This document shows, in pieces, positions 35,511-44,300 of a stretch of 64,000 nucleotides of DNA (its first letter is position 1; each line of letters begins with the position of its first letter). Source of the DNA: Achromobacter kerstersii. Its GTDB lineage: Bacteria; Pseudomonadota; Gammaproteobacteria; Burkholderiales; Burkholderiaceae_B. Location of the stretch: contig NZ_CADIJQ010000002.1 in the NCBI RefSeq assembly GCF_902859595.1, positions 434,001-498,000 of the forward strand. Direction: 5' to 3'. The notes below the pieces were generated by a model. It made no database searches. It saw nothing but the letters and a program-made list of their open reading frames with translations, and was not told the DNA's origin. Both the position numbers and the translations under genes were made by a program.

Positions 35511-35619
35511 ATCCGTCGATCCCCAGCAATCCGAATCGGGCCTGAGCCTCCTTCAGGGCCTTTTCGTCCTGGCCATCCTCGGGATAGTCGCGACTGTCAT
35601 CGTCTCTAATTTCGTTTGA
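35497..35619 (+). CDS. Prepilin-like microprotein (40 aa)
   Basis: The ATG at 35497 overlaps the end of the TerC gene by 14 bp and has AAGGAATC upstream with proper spacing. After a polar 12-residue leader, the segment ESGLSLLQGLFVLAILGIVA copies the type IV prepilin N-helix (G-F-T-L-I-E-L-L-V-V-I-A-I-L-G-I-L-A), ending TVIVSNFV. It has Gln where prepilins have Glu+5, and the globular pilin domain is entirely absent. It could be a single-pass membrane microprotein or a pilin relic. It ends 9 bp before hemC. Confidence 0.55.
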   Translation: MSLRRSVDPQQSESGLSLLQGLFVLAILGIVATVIVSNFV

Positions 35620-35628
35620 TGACCGCTC

Positions 35629-36576
35629 GTGCCTCTACCGCAACGCCTGGTCATTGCGACCCGCGCCAGCCGGCTTGCCCTTTGGCAAGCTGAGCATGTG
35701 CGCGACCGGCTGCGCACGCTGTACCCAGCGTGCGCGGTTGAGCTCCTTACCCTGACGACCCGAGGCGACCAGATCCTCGACCGCACCTTGTCCAAGGTTG
35801 GCGGCAAAGGACTGTTCGTCAAGGAACTCGAAAACGCGCTGCTCGACGGGCGCGCCGATCTGGCCGTGCATTCGTTGAAAGACGTGCCGGTGGATCTGCA
35901 AGCCCCGTTCGAGCTTTGCGCCGTTCTTGATCGCGCGGACCCGCGCGATGCCTTCGTGTCCAACCGCTATGCAACGCTGGCAGAACTGCCGGCGGGCGCC
36001 GTCGTGGGCACGTCCAGCCTGCGCCGTGAATCCCAGATTCGCGCGCGCTACCCGGAACTGGTGGTCAAGCCGCTGCGCGGCAACCTGGACACCCGCCTGG
36101 GCAAGCTGGACAAAGGGGAATACGACGCCATTGTGCTTGCCGCGGCCGGGCTGGATCGGCTGGGCCTGGGCGCGCGTATCCGCAGCCTGCTGGACCCCGC
36201 CGATAGTTTGCCGGCAGCCGGGCAGGGCGCTTTGGGCATCGAGATCCGCGACGACCGCGACGACATGCGGGCCTGGCTCGCGCCGTTGATCAGCAGCGCC
36301 ACGACGGCTTGCGTGCAAGCTGAACGCGCCGTGTCCCGCACGCTGGGCGGTTCCTGTCAGGTGCCGCTGGCGGCCTTTGCCGAACTCTCGGGCGACACCT
36401 TGTCGTTGCGCGCCCTGGTGGCGTCAACCGACGGTGTCCGCATCGTCCGCACGACGCGCACTGGCCCCGCGGCCGATGCTGACGCGCTGGGTGTGGCGGC
36501 CGCGCAGGAATTGCTGGACGGTGGCGCTGCCGCCATCCTCCAGGAACTGCTGCAAGCCGACCCGCGGCCGGACTGA
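35629..36576 (+). CDS. hemC: Porphobilinogen deaminase (hydroxymethylbilane synthase)
   Basis: GTG at 35629 is the only usable start: the in-frame TGA at 35620 precedes it, and the ATG at 35619 is in another frame. The 315-residue enzyme shows [68 protein letters not shown] and the cofactor-carrying cysteine in [10 protein letters not shown] (Cys243). It polymerises four porphobilinogens. It overlaps hemD by one base and heads the hemCDXY operon. Confidence 0.97.
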   Translation: MPLPQRLVIATRASRLALWQAEHVRDRLRTLYPACAVELLTLTTRGDQILDRTLSKVGGKGLFVKELENALLDGRADLAVHSLKDVPVDLQAPFELCAVLDRADPRDAFVSNRYATLAELPAGAVVGTSSLRRESQIRARYPELVVKPLRGNLDTRLGKLDKGEYDAIVLAAAGLDRLGLGARIRSLLDPADSLPAAGQGALGIEIRDDRDDMRAWLAPLISSATTACVQAERAVSRTLGGSCQVPLAAFAELSGDTLSLRALVASTDGVRIVRTTRTGPAADADALGVAAAQELLDGGAAAILQELLQADPRPD

Positions 36577-37376
36577 TGTCCACCGCGCCGCGAGTCGCCA
36601 TCCTGACGCGGCCCGCGGGCCGCAACGAGGCGCTGGCCGGCCGTCTGACCGACGCCGGCTGGTCCGCCTGCATCCTGCCGGCGCTGGCAATCCATCCGCT
36701 GCAAGTGGCCGCAGCGGACTTGCCTCGGCCGGCCGACTTCGACATGGTGGTGTTCGTCAGCGGCAATGCGGCCAAACAGTATCTGGATCAGCTCGCGCAC
36801 GCCGATGGCCAAGCCGCTTGGCCGGCGGGCGTGATCGCCGCAACCGTTGGCCCCGCCAGCGCACAGGCGCTGCGCGAGGCGCCCGCTTTTGGCGCGAATA
36901 CAACAGTCCTGCATCCGGGCGATGATGCGCCCAGCCACGATTCCGAAGCCTTGTGGAACGTGCTTTGCGGCCTGCCGCAATTGCCCGCCCGCGTGCTGCT
37001 GGTGCGAGGCACGCAGGGCAGGGATTGGCTGGGCGACACGCTCGAAGCGCAGGGCGCGGCCGTCACGCGCCACGCGGCGTATCTGCGGCGCCCGGCCCTC
37101 TGGGACGATGCCGCGCTTGCCGCCTTGCGGCAATGGGCTGATGCGGGCGTGCCGGCCACCTGGCTCATCACCAGCGGCGAAGGCGCCGATGCCGTGCGGG
37201 CCTGTGTGGACGCCGCCGGCCTGTCTTCCTGGTGGGCGCGCTGCCGCTTCGTGCTGACGCATCCCTCGCTCGCGCGCCGCGTGCCGCCAGGCTGTCATGA
37301 CAGTGGCGCGACAGAAATGGTAAAAATCTGCTTGCCCAACGACGAGTCGATATTCCAGGCTTTTGTTGCTGCTTGA
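36576..37376 (+). CDS. hemD: Uroporphyrinogen-III synthase
   Basis: A 266-residue protein starting at the ATG that shares a base with the hemC stop (TGATG). The family is sequence-divergent, but the two-lobed pattern is visible: VAILTRPAGRNEALAGRLTD, FDMVVFVSGNAAKQYLDQLA, then RVLLVRGTQGRDWLGDTLEA and TWLITSGEGADAVRACVDAA. It closes hydroxymethylbilane with inversion of ring D. Position after hemC supports the call. Confidence 0.93.
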   Translation: MSTAPRVAILTRPAGRNEALAGRLTDAGWSACILPALAIHPLQVAAADLPRPADFDMVVFVSGNAAKQYLDQLAHADGQAAWPAGVIAATVGPASAQALREAPAFGANTTVLHPGDDAPSHDSEALWNVLCGLPQLPARVLLVRGTQGRDWLGDTLEAQGAAVTRHAAYLRRPALWDDAALAALRQWADAGVPATWLITSGEGADAVRACVDAAGLSSWWARCRFVLTHPSLARRVPPGCHDSGATEMVKICLPNDESIFQAFVAA

Positions 37377-37413
37377 TTCGTTGCATCGGACTGACACCGA
37401 ATACAATCGCGTC

Positions 37414-38607
37414 ATGACAGACAAGACTCCCGCTACCGATCCGGTCGTTAACACGGCCGCCCCGGGCGCAAGCGCGCCCGCATCGGCCCCGGCCGATCCC
37501 GTCAAGGCCCGTCCGGCCAAGCGCGGCAATGGCCCATTGGTCACCGCCCTGATAATCGTCATCCTGCTAGCCGTGGGCTTAGGTTATGCCCTGTGGAAGC
37601 AGCGCACGCAATTCGTGTCCGCCGGACGCGAGGTCGCGTCGCGTATCGACACGCTGTCCGCCGATGTGGCGCAGGCCCGCAAGGACACGCGTGAAGCGCT
37701 GGCCCTGGCGCAAGCGCAGGCCGGCCGCGTGGGCGAGCTTGAAGACACCGTTCGCGAAACCCAAAGTCAATACAACGCGCTGCAACAGGCGTGGCAGAAC
37801 TTCAACGACAGCGCCAGCGACGAACTGCTGGCCAACGACGTCGAACGCCTGCTGACCATCGCCAACCAGCAACTGCGTCTGGCCGGCAACGTTTCCAACG
37901 CCATCGTCGCACTGGAAACCGCGCAATCCCGTTTGGCGCGCGCTGACCGCCCGCGCTTCTCCAGCTTGCAGCAAGCCATCAACGGCGACCTGGACCGTCT
38001 GCGCGCCGTTTCCACCGTCGACATCCCCGCACAATCCGCCCGTATCGAACGCCTGGTGGCAATGGTGGGCAAGGCGCCCTTGCTGGTGCCTGACGCCGCC
38101 GCGCCGGGTGTGGTTGCCGCCGGTGAGCCGCGCCCCGCCGTGGCCCCCGCGCCCGCCGTGGACCCGCAGGCCGGCTTGCCCGCCGACGCGCCCTGGTGGC
38201 AGCGCTGGCGCGCCGAGGTGGTCTCGTGGCCTGGCCGCGCCGGTTCGGCGCTGGCGCAGGAACTGGGTGGCTTGATCACGATCCAGCGTGTGGACGAACC
38301 CGCCGCGTTGTTGCTGTCGCCCGAGCAGGCCGATCAGGTGCGCGCCACGCTGCGCCAACGCCTGCTGACTGTTCAACTGGCCATGCTGATGCGTCAGCCC
38401 GCCGTGTGGAAGAGCGAGCTCGACAACGTCGGCGTCACGCTCGCCAAGTATTTCGATAACCGTTCCCCCGATACCGTCGCCGCCCAGACGCTGGCGCGCG
38501 AACTGGCGCAGACCGACATCGCCGTGCGCATGCCGGACGTGTCCGACAGCCTGAACGCTGTCGCCGCTTTGCGGGCTGCGGGTTTCAAGACTAGCGGGCA
38601 GGACTGA
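37414..38607 (+). CDS. hemX: HemX-like membrane protein of the haem cluster
   Basis: The ATG at 37414 (MTDKTPATDP) gives 397 residues. An N-terminal Ala/Pro-rich cytoplasmic part precedes one membrane helix (LVTALIIVILLAVGLGYALW, about residues 45-64), a coiled coil (about 75-130, rich in A/E/Q) and a helical periplasmic domain with a Pro/Ala linker near 240-265. HemX proteins are often annotated as uroporphyrin-III C-methyltransferase, but this sequence has no methyltransferase motif; the role is probably structural or regulatory. Confidence 0.88.
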   Translation: MTDKTPATDPVVNTAAPGASAPASAPADPVKARPAKRGNGPLVTALIIVILLAVGLGYALWKQRTQFVSAGREVASRIDTLSADVAQARKDTREALALAQAQAGRVGELEDTVRETQSQYNALQQAWQNFNDSASDELLANDVERLLTIANQQLRLAGNVSNAIVALETAQSRLARADRPRFSSLQQAINGDLDRLRAVSTVDIPAQSARIERLVAMVGKAPLLVPDAAAPGVVAAGEPRPAVAPAPAVDPQAGLPADAPWWQRWRAEVVSWPGRAGSALAQELGGLITIQRVDEPAALLLSPEQADQVRATLRQRLLTVQLAMLMRQPAVWKSELDNVGVTLAKYFDNRSPDTVAAQTLARELAQTDIAVRMPDVSDSLNAVAALRAAGFKTSGQD

Positions 38608-38612
38608 GCCTT

Positions 38613-40235
38613 ATGCGTACCTGGTTCTGGACACTGCTGCTCGCCGTCATCGCCGTCGCCCTGGCGGTGGTGCTGCGCTCGCATTCCGGCAACGTGCTGT
38701 TGCTGGTCTGGCCGTGGCGCATCGGAATGTCGCTCACGCTCGCCGTACTGCTGATCGTTGCGGCTTTCATCGTGCTGTACGTGGGCTTGCGCGTGCTGGC
38801 GTGGCTGTTGGCCATTCCTGATCGCGTCCGCGTCTGGCGTGGCAAGCGTGCGCAAGCGCGCGACCACGAATTGCTCGAACGCGGTTGGATCGGCTTGCTG
38901 GAAGGCCGCTACACCCACGCCGAAAAAGATCTGACCAAGCTGCTTGAGCAGACCAAAGTGCAGACCCGCCGTGTGCTGGCCGCGCTGTCGGCTGCGCGCG
39001 CTGCCCATGGCTTGGGCGAGTTCGACCGCCGCGACCGCCTGCTGGCAACCGCACAGGAACACGCCGGCACCGACCCGGGTCTGGTGGAAGCCACGGCCAC
39101 GGTTTCGGCCGACATGCTGCTGGACCAAGGCCGGGCCGAACGCGCGCTGGCCGTGCTGGCGCCGCTGGCTGACGGCGGCGCCCGCCACCTGCACACGATG
39201 CGCCTGCTGCTGCGCGCCCACACCGCGCTGCATCACCACGAGCAAGTCTTCACGCTGGCGCGCGGGCTGGTCCGCCGCAATGCGCTGGCCCGCAGCGAAG
39301 CCGATCTTCTTATCGACGCCTCGGGTGCGGCACGCTTGCGTGCGGCGGCCAGCTCGGCCAATAGCGATGCCTGGCGCGCCATCTGGAAAGACCTGAAGGC
39401 CGAAGAGCGCCTGCTGCCCGATGTGGCGCTGGCGGGCGCTGCGGCCTTTGATGCGGCCGGCGAAGCCAATGAGGCGGCCCGCGTGCTGGAAGCCGCCATT
39501 GCCGTGAAGTTCAACCCGACGCTGGTAGCGGCCTATGCCCGCTGCGAAGCCGAACAGGTGTCGCGCCGTCTGGCCAAGGCCGAGACGTGGCTGCAACAGC
39601 GCCCCACTGATCCCGATCTGCTGACCGCGCTGGGCATGCTGTGCCTGAACGGTCAGCTGTGGGGGCAGGCCGAGCGCTATCTGCTGCGCAGTCTCAGCCG
39701 CCGCAGCGATGCCCAAACGCATGCGTTGTTGGGCAGCCTGTATGACCGCCTGGATCGTCCCGCCGACGCGGTGCGCCACTGGCGTCTGGCCACGGCGGCC
39801 AGCATGGCCTTGCCGGTGCTGGCGGTGGATGCGGCCTTGCCCGCGGCCGACACCGGTTCCGATCCCTATCGCGTGGACGCCGAAGGCGGCTATGCGGTGG
39901 GCCTGTCGGACACGGACGGCGACGCCGACGTTGGCGGCGATTATCCGGCGCTGCCGCCTTCGGTGGCGGCATCGGCTTCCGACTATGTGCTGGACCCCGA
40001 TGCGCGCGTCAGCAAGGATCAGCATGCTCGCGCGTTGGCGCCGGAAGACGCGCCGCTTGCCGGCGGCACGTCCGATATCGACGAGTACTTCGACAGCGCC
40101 CCGATCCCGGCGGCGGCTTTCGATGAGCCCGTGCCCACGTACTCGCCGGCGCCTGCTGCCAGCCCGAAGCCCGCGCCTGCCGCGGCGCCGGTGCCGGCGA
40201 CCAAGCCGCCGTTCAAGGACGACGGCTCGCTTTGA
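38613..40235 (+). CDS. hemY: HemY-like TPR membrane protein
   Basis: A 540-residue protein. Two N-terminal membrane helices (FWTLLLAVIAVALAVVL and LTLAVLLIVAAFIVLYVGLR) precede tetratricopeptide-type helical repeats (for example HELLERGWIGLLEGRYTHAE and LLLRAHTALHHHEQVFTLAR). The last 130 residues are acidic then Pro/Ala-rich, probably disordered and longer than in E. coli HemY (about 400 residues). This is the proteobacterial hemY of the hemCDXY operon, not the oxygen-dependent protoporphyrinogen oxidase of the same name. Exact function unknown. Confidence 0.88.
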   Translation: MRTWFWTLLLAVIAVALAVVLRSHSGNVLLLVWPWRIGMSLTLAVLLIVAAFIVLYVGLRVLAWLLAIPDRVRVWRGKRAQARDHELLERGWIGLLEGRYTHAEKDLTKLLEQTKVQTRRVLAALSAARAAHGLGEFDRRDRLLATAQEHAGTDPGLVEATATVSADMLLDQGRAERALAVLAPLADGGARHLHTMRLLLRAHTALHHHEQVFTLARGLVRRNALARSEADLLIDASGAARLRAAASSANSDAWRAIWKDLKAEERLLPDVALAGAAAFDAAGEANEAARVLEAAIAVKFNPTLVAAYARCEAEQVSRRLAKAETWLQQRPTDPDLLTALGMLCLNGQLWGQAERYLLRSLSRRSDAQTHALLGSLYDRLDRPADAVRHWRLATAASMALPVLAVDAALPAADTGSDPYRVDAEGGYAVGLSDTDGDADVGGDYPALPPSVAASASDYVLDPDARVSKDQHARALAPEDAPLAGGTSDIDEYFDSAPIPAAAFDEPVPTYSPAPAASPKPAPAAAPVPATKPPFKDDGSL

Positions 40236-40267
40236 ACATTTCTTCAGACAAACAACAAGGTTGAATC

Positions 40268-40798
40268 ATGAGTCTTGATCGCGTCTCCCCTGGCAAGAAG
40301 CTGCCGGAAGACTTCAACGTCATCATCGAAATCCCCATGAACGCCGACCCGGTGAAGTACGAGGTCGACAAGGACACGGGCGCGATTTTCGTTGACCGCT
40401 TCATGCTGACCGCGATGCACTACCCGTGCAACTACGGCTACATCCCGCAAACCCTGTCGGACGACGGTGACCCCGCCGACGTGCTGGTCCTGACCCCGTT
40501 CCCGATCCAGATCGGCGCCGTCGTGCGCTGCCGCGCCATCGGCGTGCTGGAAATGGACGACGAGTCGGGCGGCGACGCCAAACTGTTGGCCGTGCCGATC
40601 GAAAAGCTGTACCCCCCGTACCGCAACATCAAGTCCTACGAAGATCTGCCGACCGAAGACGTCGCGCGTATCCAGCACTTCTTCGAGCACTACAAGGACC
40701 TGGAAAAGGGCAAGTGGGTCAAGGTCAAGGGCTGGAAGGGCGTTGATGCCGCTCACGAAGAAATCGTGAACAGCGTCGAACGCTACAACAAGGCCTGA
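40268..40798 (+). CDS. ppa: Inorganic pyrophosphatase (soluble, class I)
   Basis: A 176-residue enzyme of normal length. Seen are [40 protein letters not shown], with the metal-binding D-G-D-P-A-D of the family signature, and [20 protein letters not shown] with a further catalytic lysine. It hydrolyses pyrophosphate to drive biosynthesis. The stop codon abuts the stop of the convergent IclR gene with no spacer. Confidence 0.98.
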   Translation: MSLDRVSPGKKLPEDFNVIIEIPMNADPVKYEVDKDTGAIFVDRFMLTAMHYPCNYGYIPQTLSDDGDPADVLVLTPFPIQIGAVVRCRAIGVLEMDDESGGDAKLLAVPIEKLYPPYRNIKSYEDLPTEDVARIQHFFEHYKDLEKGKWVKVKGWKGVDAAHEEIVNSVERYNKA

Positions 40799-41635
40799 TC
40801 AGGCTTTGGGCCGCGCCGGTGTCGAACCGGCCGGCGCCTTGATGCGGCGCGGCCGCGACGGCATGATGCCGATCGCCGCCGCGCCGTTGCTTTGTGGCGC
40901 CTGCAAGTTTTGCGAGACCTCGGCGGCGGCGATCTGGATGCGGGCTTGCAGCACGTCCAGCCGTTCCGGTGATGTGTGCGCTTCTGCTGCAATGAACACC
41001 AAGCTGCCGACCACCTTTTGTTCGGGGCTGAAAATCGCCGCGCCGATGCCCATCAAGCCGCGGTCGACCTCGCCATGCGAGACGCACACCCCGGCCGTGC
41101 GCAGCCGTTTCAGGTTGGCGCGGAACGCATCCCAGTCATCGCCCAACCCGGCTTCGCGGATTTCGGCCGCGTGCCATAGCATCAGGTTGCGCAACTGGTA
41201 AGGCGGCAGGTTGGCCAGGATGGGTTTGGCCGTGGCGCCGCGAAACATCGGGAACGGCCGGCCGCGGGCATAGCTGGATTCGATGGAGTGGTCGGTCCAG
41301 TAGCGGTCCACGCACATGACCTTGTCGCCGTAATAGCTGCACAGCATCAGGTTGGCATGGAGTTCGTCGCCGGTTGCGCGCATGACGTCGCGCGCGGCGC
41401 GCATCAGCGGATCGTGCTGGCGCAGGTGGCGGTCCAGTTCGATGATGCGGGAACCCAGCACATAGGCGCCGCCGGCGGTTGGCGCCAGCAGGCCGCTTTC
41501 GGTCAGCGACTTCAGATAGCGGTAGGCCGTGGCGCGCGAGCACTCCAGATGCGCCATGACGTCCTCCTGGAACGCGGCGGTGGTGTCGTCGCGAAAGAGG
41601 TCGAGTATGGACAGCATGCGATCGGGAGTGCTCAT
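40799..41635 (-). CDS. IclR-family transcriptional regulator
   Basis: A 278-residue protein. The winged helix spans residues 1-65 (MLSILDLFRDDTTAAFQEDV, CSRATAYRYLKSLTESGLLA). The effector domain (about 80-255) contains ARDVMRATGDELHANLMLCS, SYARGRPFPMFRGATAKPIL and the regulator-typical GVCVSHGEVDRGLMGIGAAI. The basic tail (SRPRRIKAPAGSTPARPKA) is extra. It is the last gene of the leftward cupin-SBP-SDR-IclR run, so it probably regulates this cluster and senses its substrate or a breakdown product. Confidence 0.92.
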   Translation of the reverse strand: MSTPDRMLSILDLFRDDTTAAFQEDVMAHLECSRATAYRYLKSLTESGLLAPTAGGAYVLGSRIIELDRHLRQHDPLMRAARDVMRATGDELHANLMLCSYYGDKVMCVDRYWTDHSIESSYARGRPFPMFRGATAKPILANLPPYQLRNLMLWHAAEIREAGLGDDWDAFRANLKRLRTAGVCVSHGEVDRGLMGIGAAIFSPEQKVVGSLVFIAAEAHTSPERLDVLQARIQIAAAEVSQNLQAPQSNGAAAIGIMPSRPRRIKAPAGSTPARPKA

Positions 41636-41650
41636 TGCTTCTGGGTGTGC

Positions 41651-42412
41651 CTAGTGAATGTGGAAGCCGCCGTTGACGTCGACCACGATGCCGGTTGAAT
41701 AAGAGGACAGGTCCGAGGCCAGGAAAACGATGGCCTGGGCAACTTCGGCGGGCGAGCCGAAACGTTGCAGTGGAATGCCCTGTTTGAGTTCTTGTTCCCA
41801 ATTTTCGCCGAATTTCCCCAGCGTCATGTCCGTTTCGATAATGCCGGGAGCGACGCAGTTGGCGCGGATGCCTCGCGGCCCCAATTCGCGCGCCAGGGCC
41901 TTGGTGAAACTGATGACGCCGCCCTTGGATGCCGCGTAGTGCGAACCGCCCAGCAGCCCGCCGCCGCGCAGCGCCGCGGTGGAACCCAGGTTCACGATGG
42001 CCGGGCGCCGCGTGCTTTCCAGCAGGGCGGGCAGCGCCGCGTGCGTGACGTTGTAGGTGCCGGTCAGGTTGACGTCGATCATGCGGCGGAACTCGTCTTC
42101 GGGCAGGTCCCAGATGCGCGTGGCGGCAACGATGCCCGCGTTATTGACCAGCACATCGATGCCGCCCAGCGCCATGCGGGCCTGCTCGATCGCGGCCTCG
42201 CACGAGACACCGCGCGACACGTCGCAGTGCAGGTCCATACGGCCGTCGGCGAGCACGCCCGCGCCGCCCTCGGGGTAGGCGTAGTCCAGCACCGCCACCG
42301 TGGCGCCGTGCGCCAAAAACAGGTCCACCACCGCCGCGCCGATGCCCCGGGGGTTTGCACCCCCGGTGACAACGGCGCGCTTGCCGGCCAGCAGTGCAAG
42401 CGCGCCGTCCAT
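41651..42412 (-). CDS. Short-chain dehydrogenase/reductase (SDR)
   Basis: ATG 42412 overlaps the binding-protein stop by one base; the GTG one codon earlier is possible. The 253-residue enzyme has the NAD(P) loop VVTGGANPRGIGAAV, Asp at the end of strand 2 (VAVLDYAY, favouring NAD), VNNAGIV, catalytic Ser in VNLGSTAALRGGG, and YAASK. The C-terminal VVDVNGGFHIH is typical. It is co-transcribed with an ABC-transporter binding protein, so it probably oxidises the imported compound or an intermediate. Confidence 0.92.
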   Translation of the reverse strand: MDGALALLAGKRAVVTGGANPRGIGAAVVDLFLAHGATVAVLDYAYPEGGAGVLADGRMDLHCDVSRGVSCEAAIEQARMALGGIDVLVNNAGIVAATRIWDLPEDEFRRMIDVNLTGTYNVTHAALPALLESTRRPAIVNLGSTAALRGGGLLGGSHYAASKGGVISFTKALARELGPRGIRANCVAPGIIETDMTLGKFGENWEQELKQGIPLQRFGSPAEVAQAIVFLASDLSSYSTGIVVDVNGGFHIH

Positions 42413-43623
42413 CACGACTTCACCAGCGAGCAGCCGCCGTCCTTCAGCGGGCGGAACGCTTGTTCGGCGGGAATCTTGCGCACCAGGTTGTAGTAGTCCC
42501 AGTCGCGCTTGGACTCCGATGGCTTCTTGACCTGGAACAGATACAGGTCGCGCATGACGCGGCCATCTTCACGGATACGGCCGTTTTCGGTCATGAAATC
42601 ATTGATGGGCGTGTCGTGCATTTTCTTCAACACGGGTTCGGACGCGTCCGTGCCGGCAGCCTTGACCGCGTTCAGGTAGTGCATGGCGGCACTGTAGTTG
42701 CTGGCCTGCACCATCGACGGCATGCGCCCCGTGCGCTTGAAGTAGCGTTCGGACCATTGCCGCGCGCGGTCGTCCTGGTCCCAATAGAACGGTTCGACCA
42801 GATTCAGCCCCTGCGCGTATTCCAGCCCCACGCTGCGCACATCGACGATGCTCATGAAGAGGGCGGCCACGCGCTGCTTGCTGCCCATGATGCCGAATTC
42901 AAATGCCTGTTTGATGCTGTTGATGGTGTCGCCGCTGCCGTTGGCCAGGCCGATCACCTGCGCCTTGGAAGCTTGCGCCTGCAACAGGAACGACGAGAAG
43001 TCCGAGCTGGCGATAGGGTGGCGCACGCTGCCCACCACTTGTCCGCCCTTGGCTTTCACCACTGCCATCGCGTCGCGTTCCAGCGAGTGGCCGAAGGCGT
43101 AATCGGACGTGATGAAGTACCAGCTCTTGCCGCCGTCTTCCATCACGCCGTTGGCCACGCCGGTGGCATAGGCGTAGGTGTCGTACGTCCAGTGCATGCC
43201 GTTGGGCGAACACGCTTTGCCCGTCAGGTCGGCCGACCCCGCGCTGGTGAAGATGACGACGCGCTTCATCTGGCGGGTCAGGTCCTGCACGGCCAGGGCG
43301 ATAGCCGAATTGGGCACGTCCAGGATCAGGTCCACCTTGTCGTTCTCGTACCAGCGGCGCGCAATGGACACCCCGATGTCCACCTTGTTCTGGTGGTCGG
43401 CCGAGATCACTTCAATGGGCTTGCCCAGCACGGTGCCGCCGAAATCCTCGACGGCCATCTTCACGGCTTCCACGCCGAACTTGCCGGACAGGTCCGCCAT
43501 CATGCCGGACTGATCGCCCAGCACGCCGATCTTCACGACATCATCGGACACCTGCGCCATGGCGGGCAGGGATACGGCGCCCAGCACGCAGGCGGCAAGG
43601 CTGTTCTTGAAACGGGTCTTCAT
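42412..43623 (-). CDS. Periplasmic binding protein of a LivJ-type ABC importer
   Basis: The ATG at 43623 has AGGAGA upstream; the longer ORF is non-signal Arg-rich sequence. The 403-residue protein has a signal peptide (MKTRFKNSLAACVLGAVSLP, cleavage after AMA). The type I periplasmic fold follows: VVKIGVLGDQSGMMADLSGK, AVKMAVEDFGGTVLGKPIEV, VDLILDVPNSAIALAVQDLT and SWYFITSDYAFGHSLERDAM. No permease lies on this arm; the matching LivG, LivF and LivHM genes are on the divergent arm. Such proteins bind amino acids, amides or aromatic acids. Confidence 0.92.
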   Translation of the reverse strand: MKTRFKNSLAACVLGAVSLPAMAQVSDDVVKIGVLGDQSGMMADLSGKFGVEAVKMAVEDFGGTVLGKPIEVISADHQNKVDIGVSIARRWYENDKVDLILDVPNSAIALAVQDLTRQMKRVVIFTSAGSADLTGKACSPNGMHWTYDTYAYATGVANGVMEDGGKSWYFITSDYAFGHSLERDAMAVVKAKGGQVVGSVRHPIASSDFSSFLLQAQASKAQVIGLANGSGDTINSIKQAFEFGIMGSKQRVAALFMSIVDVRSVGLEYAQGLNLVEPFYWDQDDRARQWSERYFKRTGRMPSMVQASNYSAAMHYLNAVKAAGTDASEPVLKKMHDTPINDFMTENGRIREDGRVMRDLYLFQVKKPSESKRDWDYYNLVRKIPAEQAFRPLKDGGCSLVKS

Positions 43624-43727
43624 GGGGGGTGTCTCCTTGGGGGTCTTGGTTCTTTTGCGCGCCGTCCTGTGCCGGGCGGTCATGCGGTCTTGCGGATTCA
43701 AGCTGAATCCTGCCGGGGCAGGCGGAC

Positions 43728-44126
43728 TTACTCCAGCGTCTGGCCAGCGTAAGCGTCGATAAACAGATTGGGTTTCAGGAAAAAGCTGAGCACCAGCGCG
43801 CCGTTGGGCGCGCGCGCCACGTGTTGATTGCCGCGGGGGCGCCAAACGTAGTCGCCCGCGCAGACCTCGCCTTCGGCGTCCACGATGGAGCCTTCCAGGA
43901 CGTAGGTCTGTTCGACTTCAACGTGTTCATGCAAAGGCAGTTCCGTGCCGGGCTGCCAGCGAAACAGCGCGGTGAGCAGGCCGGATTCCTTGTCCTGCAT
44001 CAGCACCTTCATGTCGATGCCTTCCACCTGCGTGGGTTTCCAGGGCAGATCAGCCACTTTCAGAAAGCGTGAGGCCAGCGGCGGCAGCGCGTTGGCCGCG
44101 GGGCAGCCGGGGGTTTCGAGGGCCAT
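43728..44126 (-). CDS. ChrR-like cupin-domain protein
   Basis: A 132-residue single cupin. ATG 44126 has AGGAGACATTC upstream. The metal-binding first motif is seen as G-x5-H-x-H-x3-E (GTELPLHEHVEVEQTYVLEG) and the second as GDYVWRPRGNQHVARAPNG. The similarity is to the C-terminal zinc cupin of ChrR-like proteins and small dioxygenase-like cupins. As the first gene of the leftward operon it may be an enzyme of the pathway (isomerase or dioxygenase) or a sensor; no choice can be made from sequence alone. Confidence 0.85.
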   Translation of the reverse strand: MALETPGCPAANALPPLASRFLKVADLPWKPTQVEGIDMKVLMQDKESGLLTALFRWQPGTELPLHEHVEVEQTYVLEGSIVDAEGEVCAGDYVWRPRGNQHVARAPNGALVLSFFLKPNLFIDAYAGQTLE

Positions 44127-44178
44127 GAATGTCTCCTAGCCAGAACTCGTTATGGAAGAAAAAGCAAGAATCTTGTTA

Positions 44179-44221
44179 TTGAGTGTTTAAAAATAGTCGC
44201 GTATATTGAGATTGATGTCAA
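44179..44221. promoter_or_regulatory. Overlapping divergent promoters of the transport/catabolic island
   Basis: Rightward: TTGAGT (44179-44184), 17 bp, TATATT (44202-44207). Leftward: TTGACA on the minus strand (44221-44216), 17 bp, GACTAT (44198-44193). The two overlap, and TTGA-N8-TCAA (44206-44221) lies across them, a plausible operator for the cluster's IclR protein. Inference from sequence pattern. Confidence 0.5.
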
Positions 44222-44300
44222 CTTTGTTTTTGCATCTGGAAAGCAGGGACGACACAGGCCGGGCCTAGAGATCCGGTGCATATAAGACAAGGAGACAAGC

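Noticed and set aside
35619..35640. ATG at 35619 as the hemC start
   Set aside because: It is out of frame with the conserved HemC sequence; the in-frame upstream codon is a stop, leaving GTG 35629.
37414..38607. HemX as a true uroporphyrin-III methyltransferase
   Set aside because: The product is a single-pass coiled-coil membrane protein without any SAM-binding motif.
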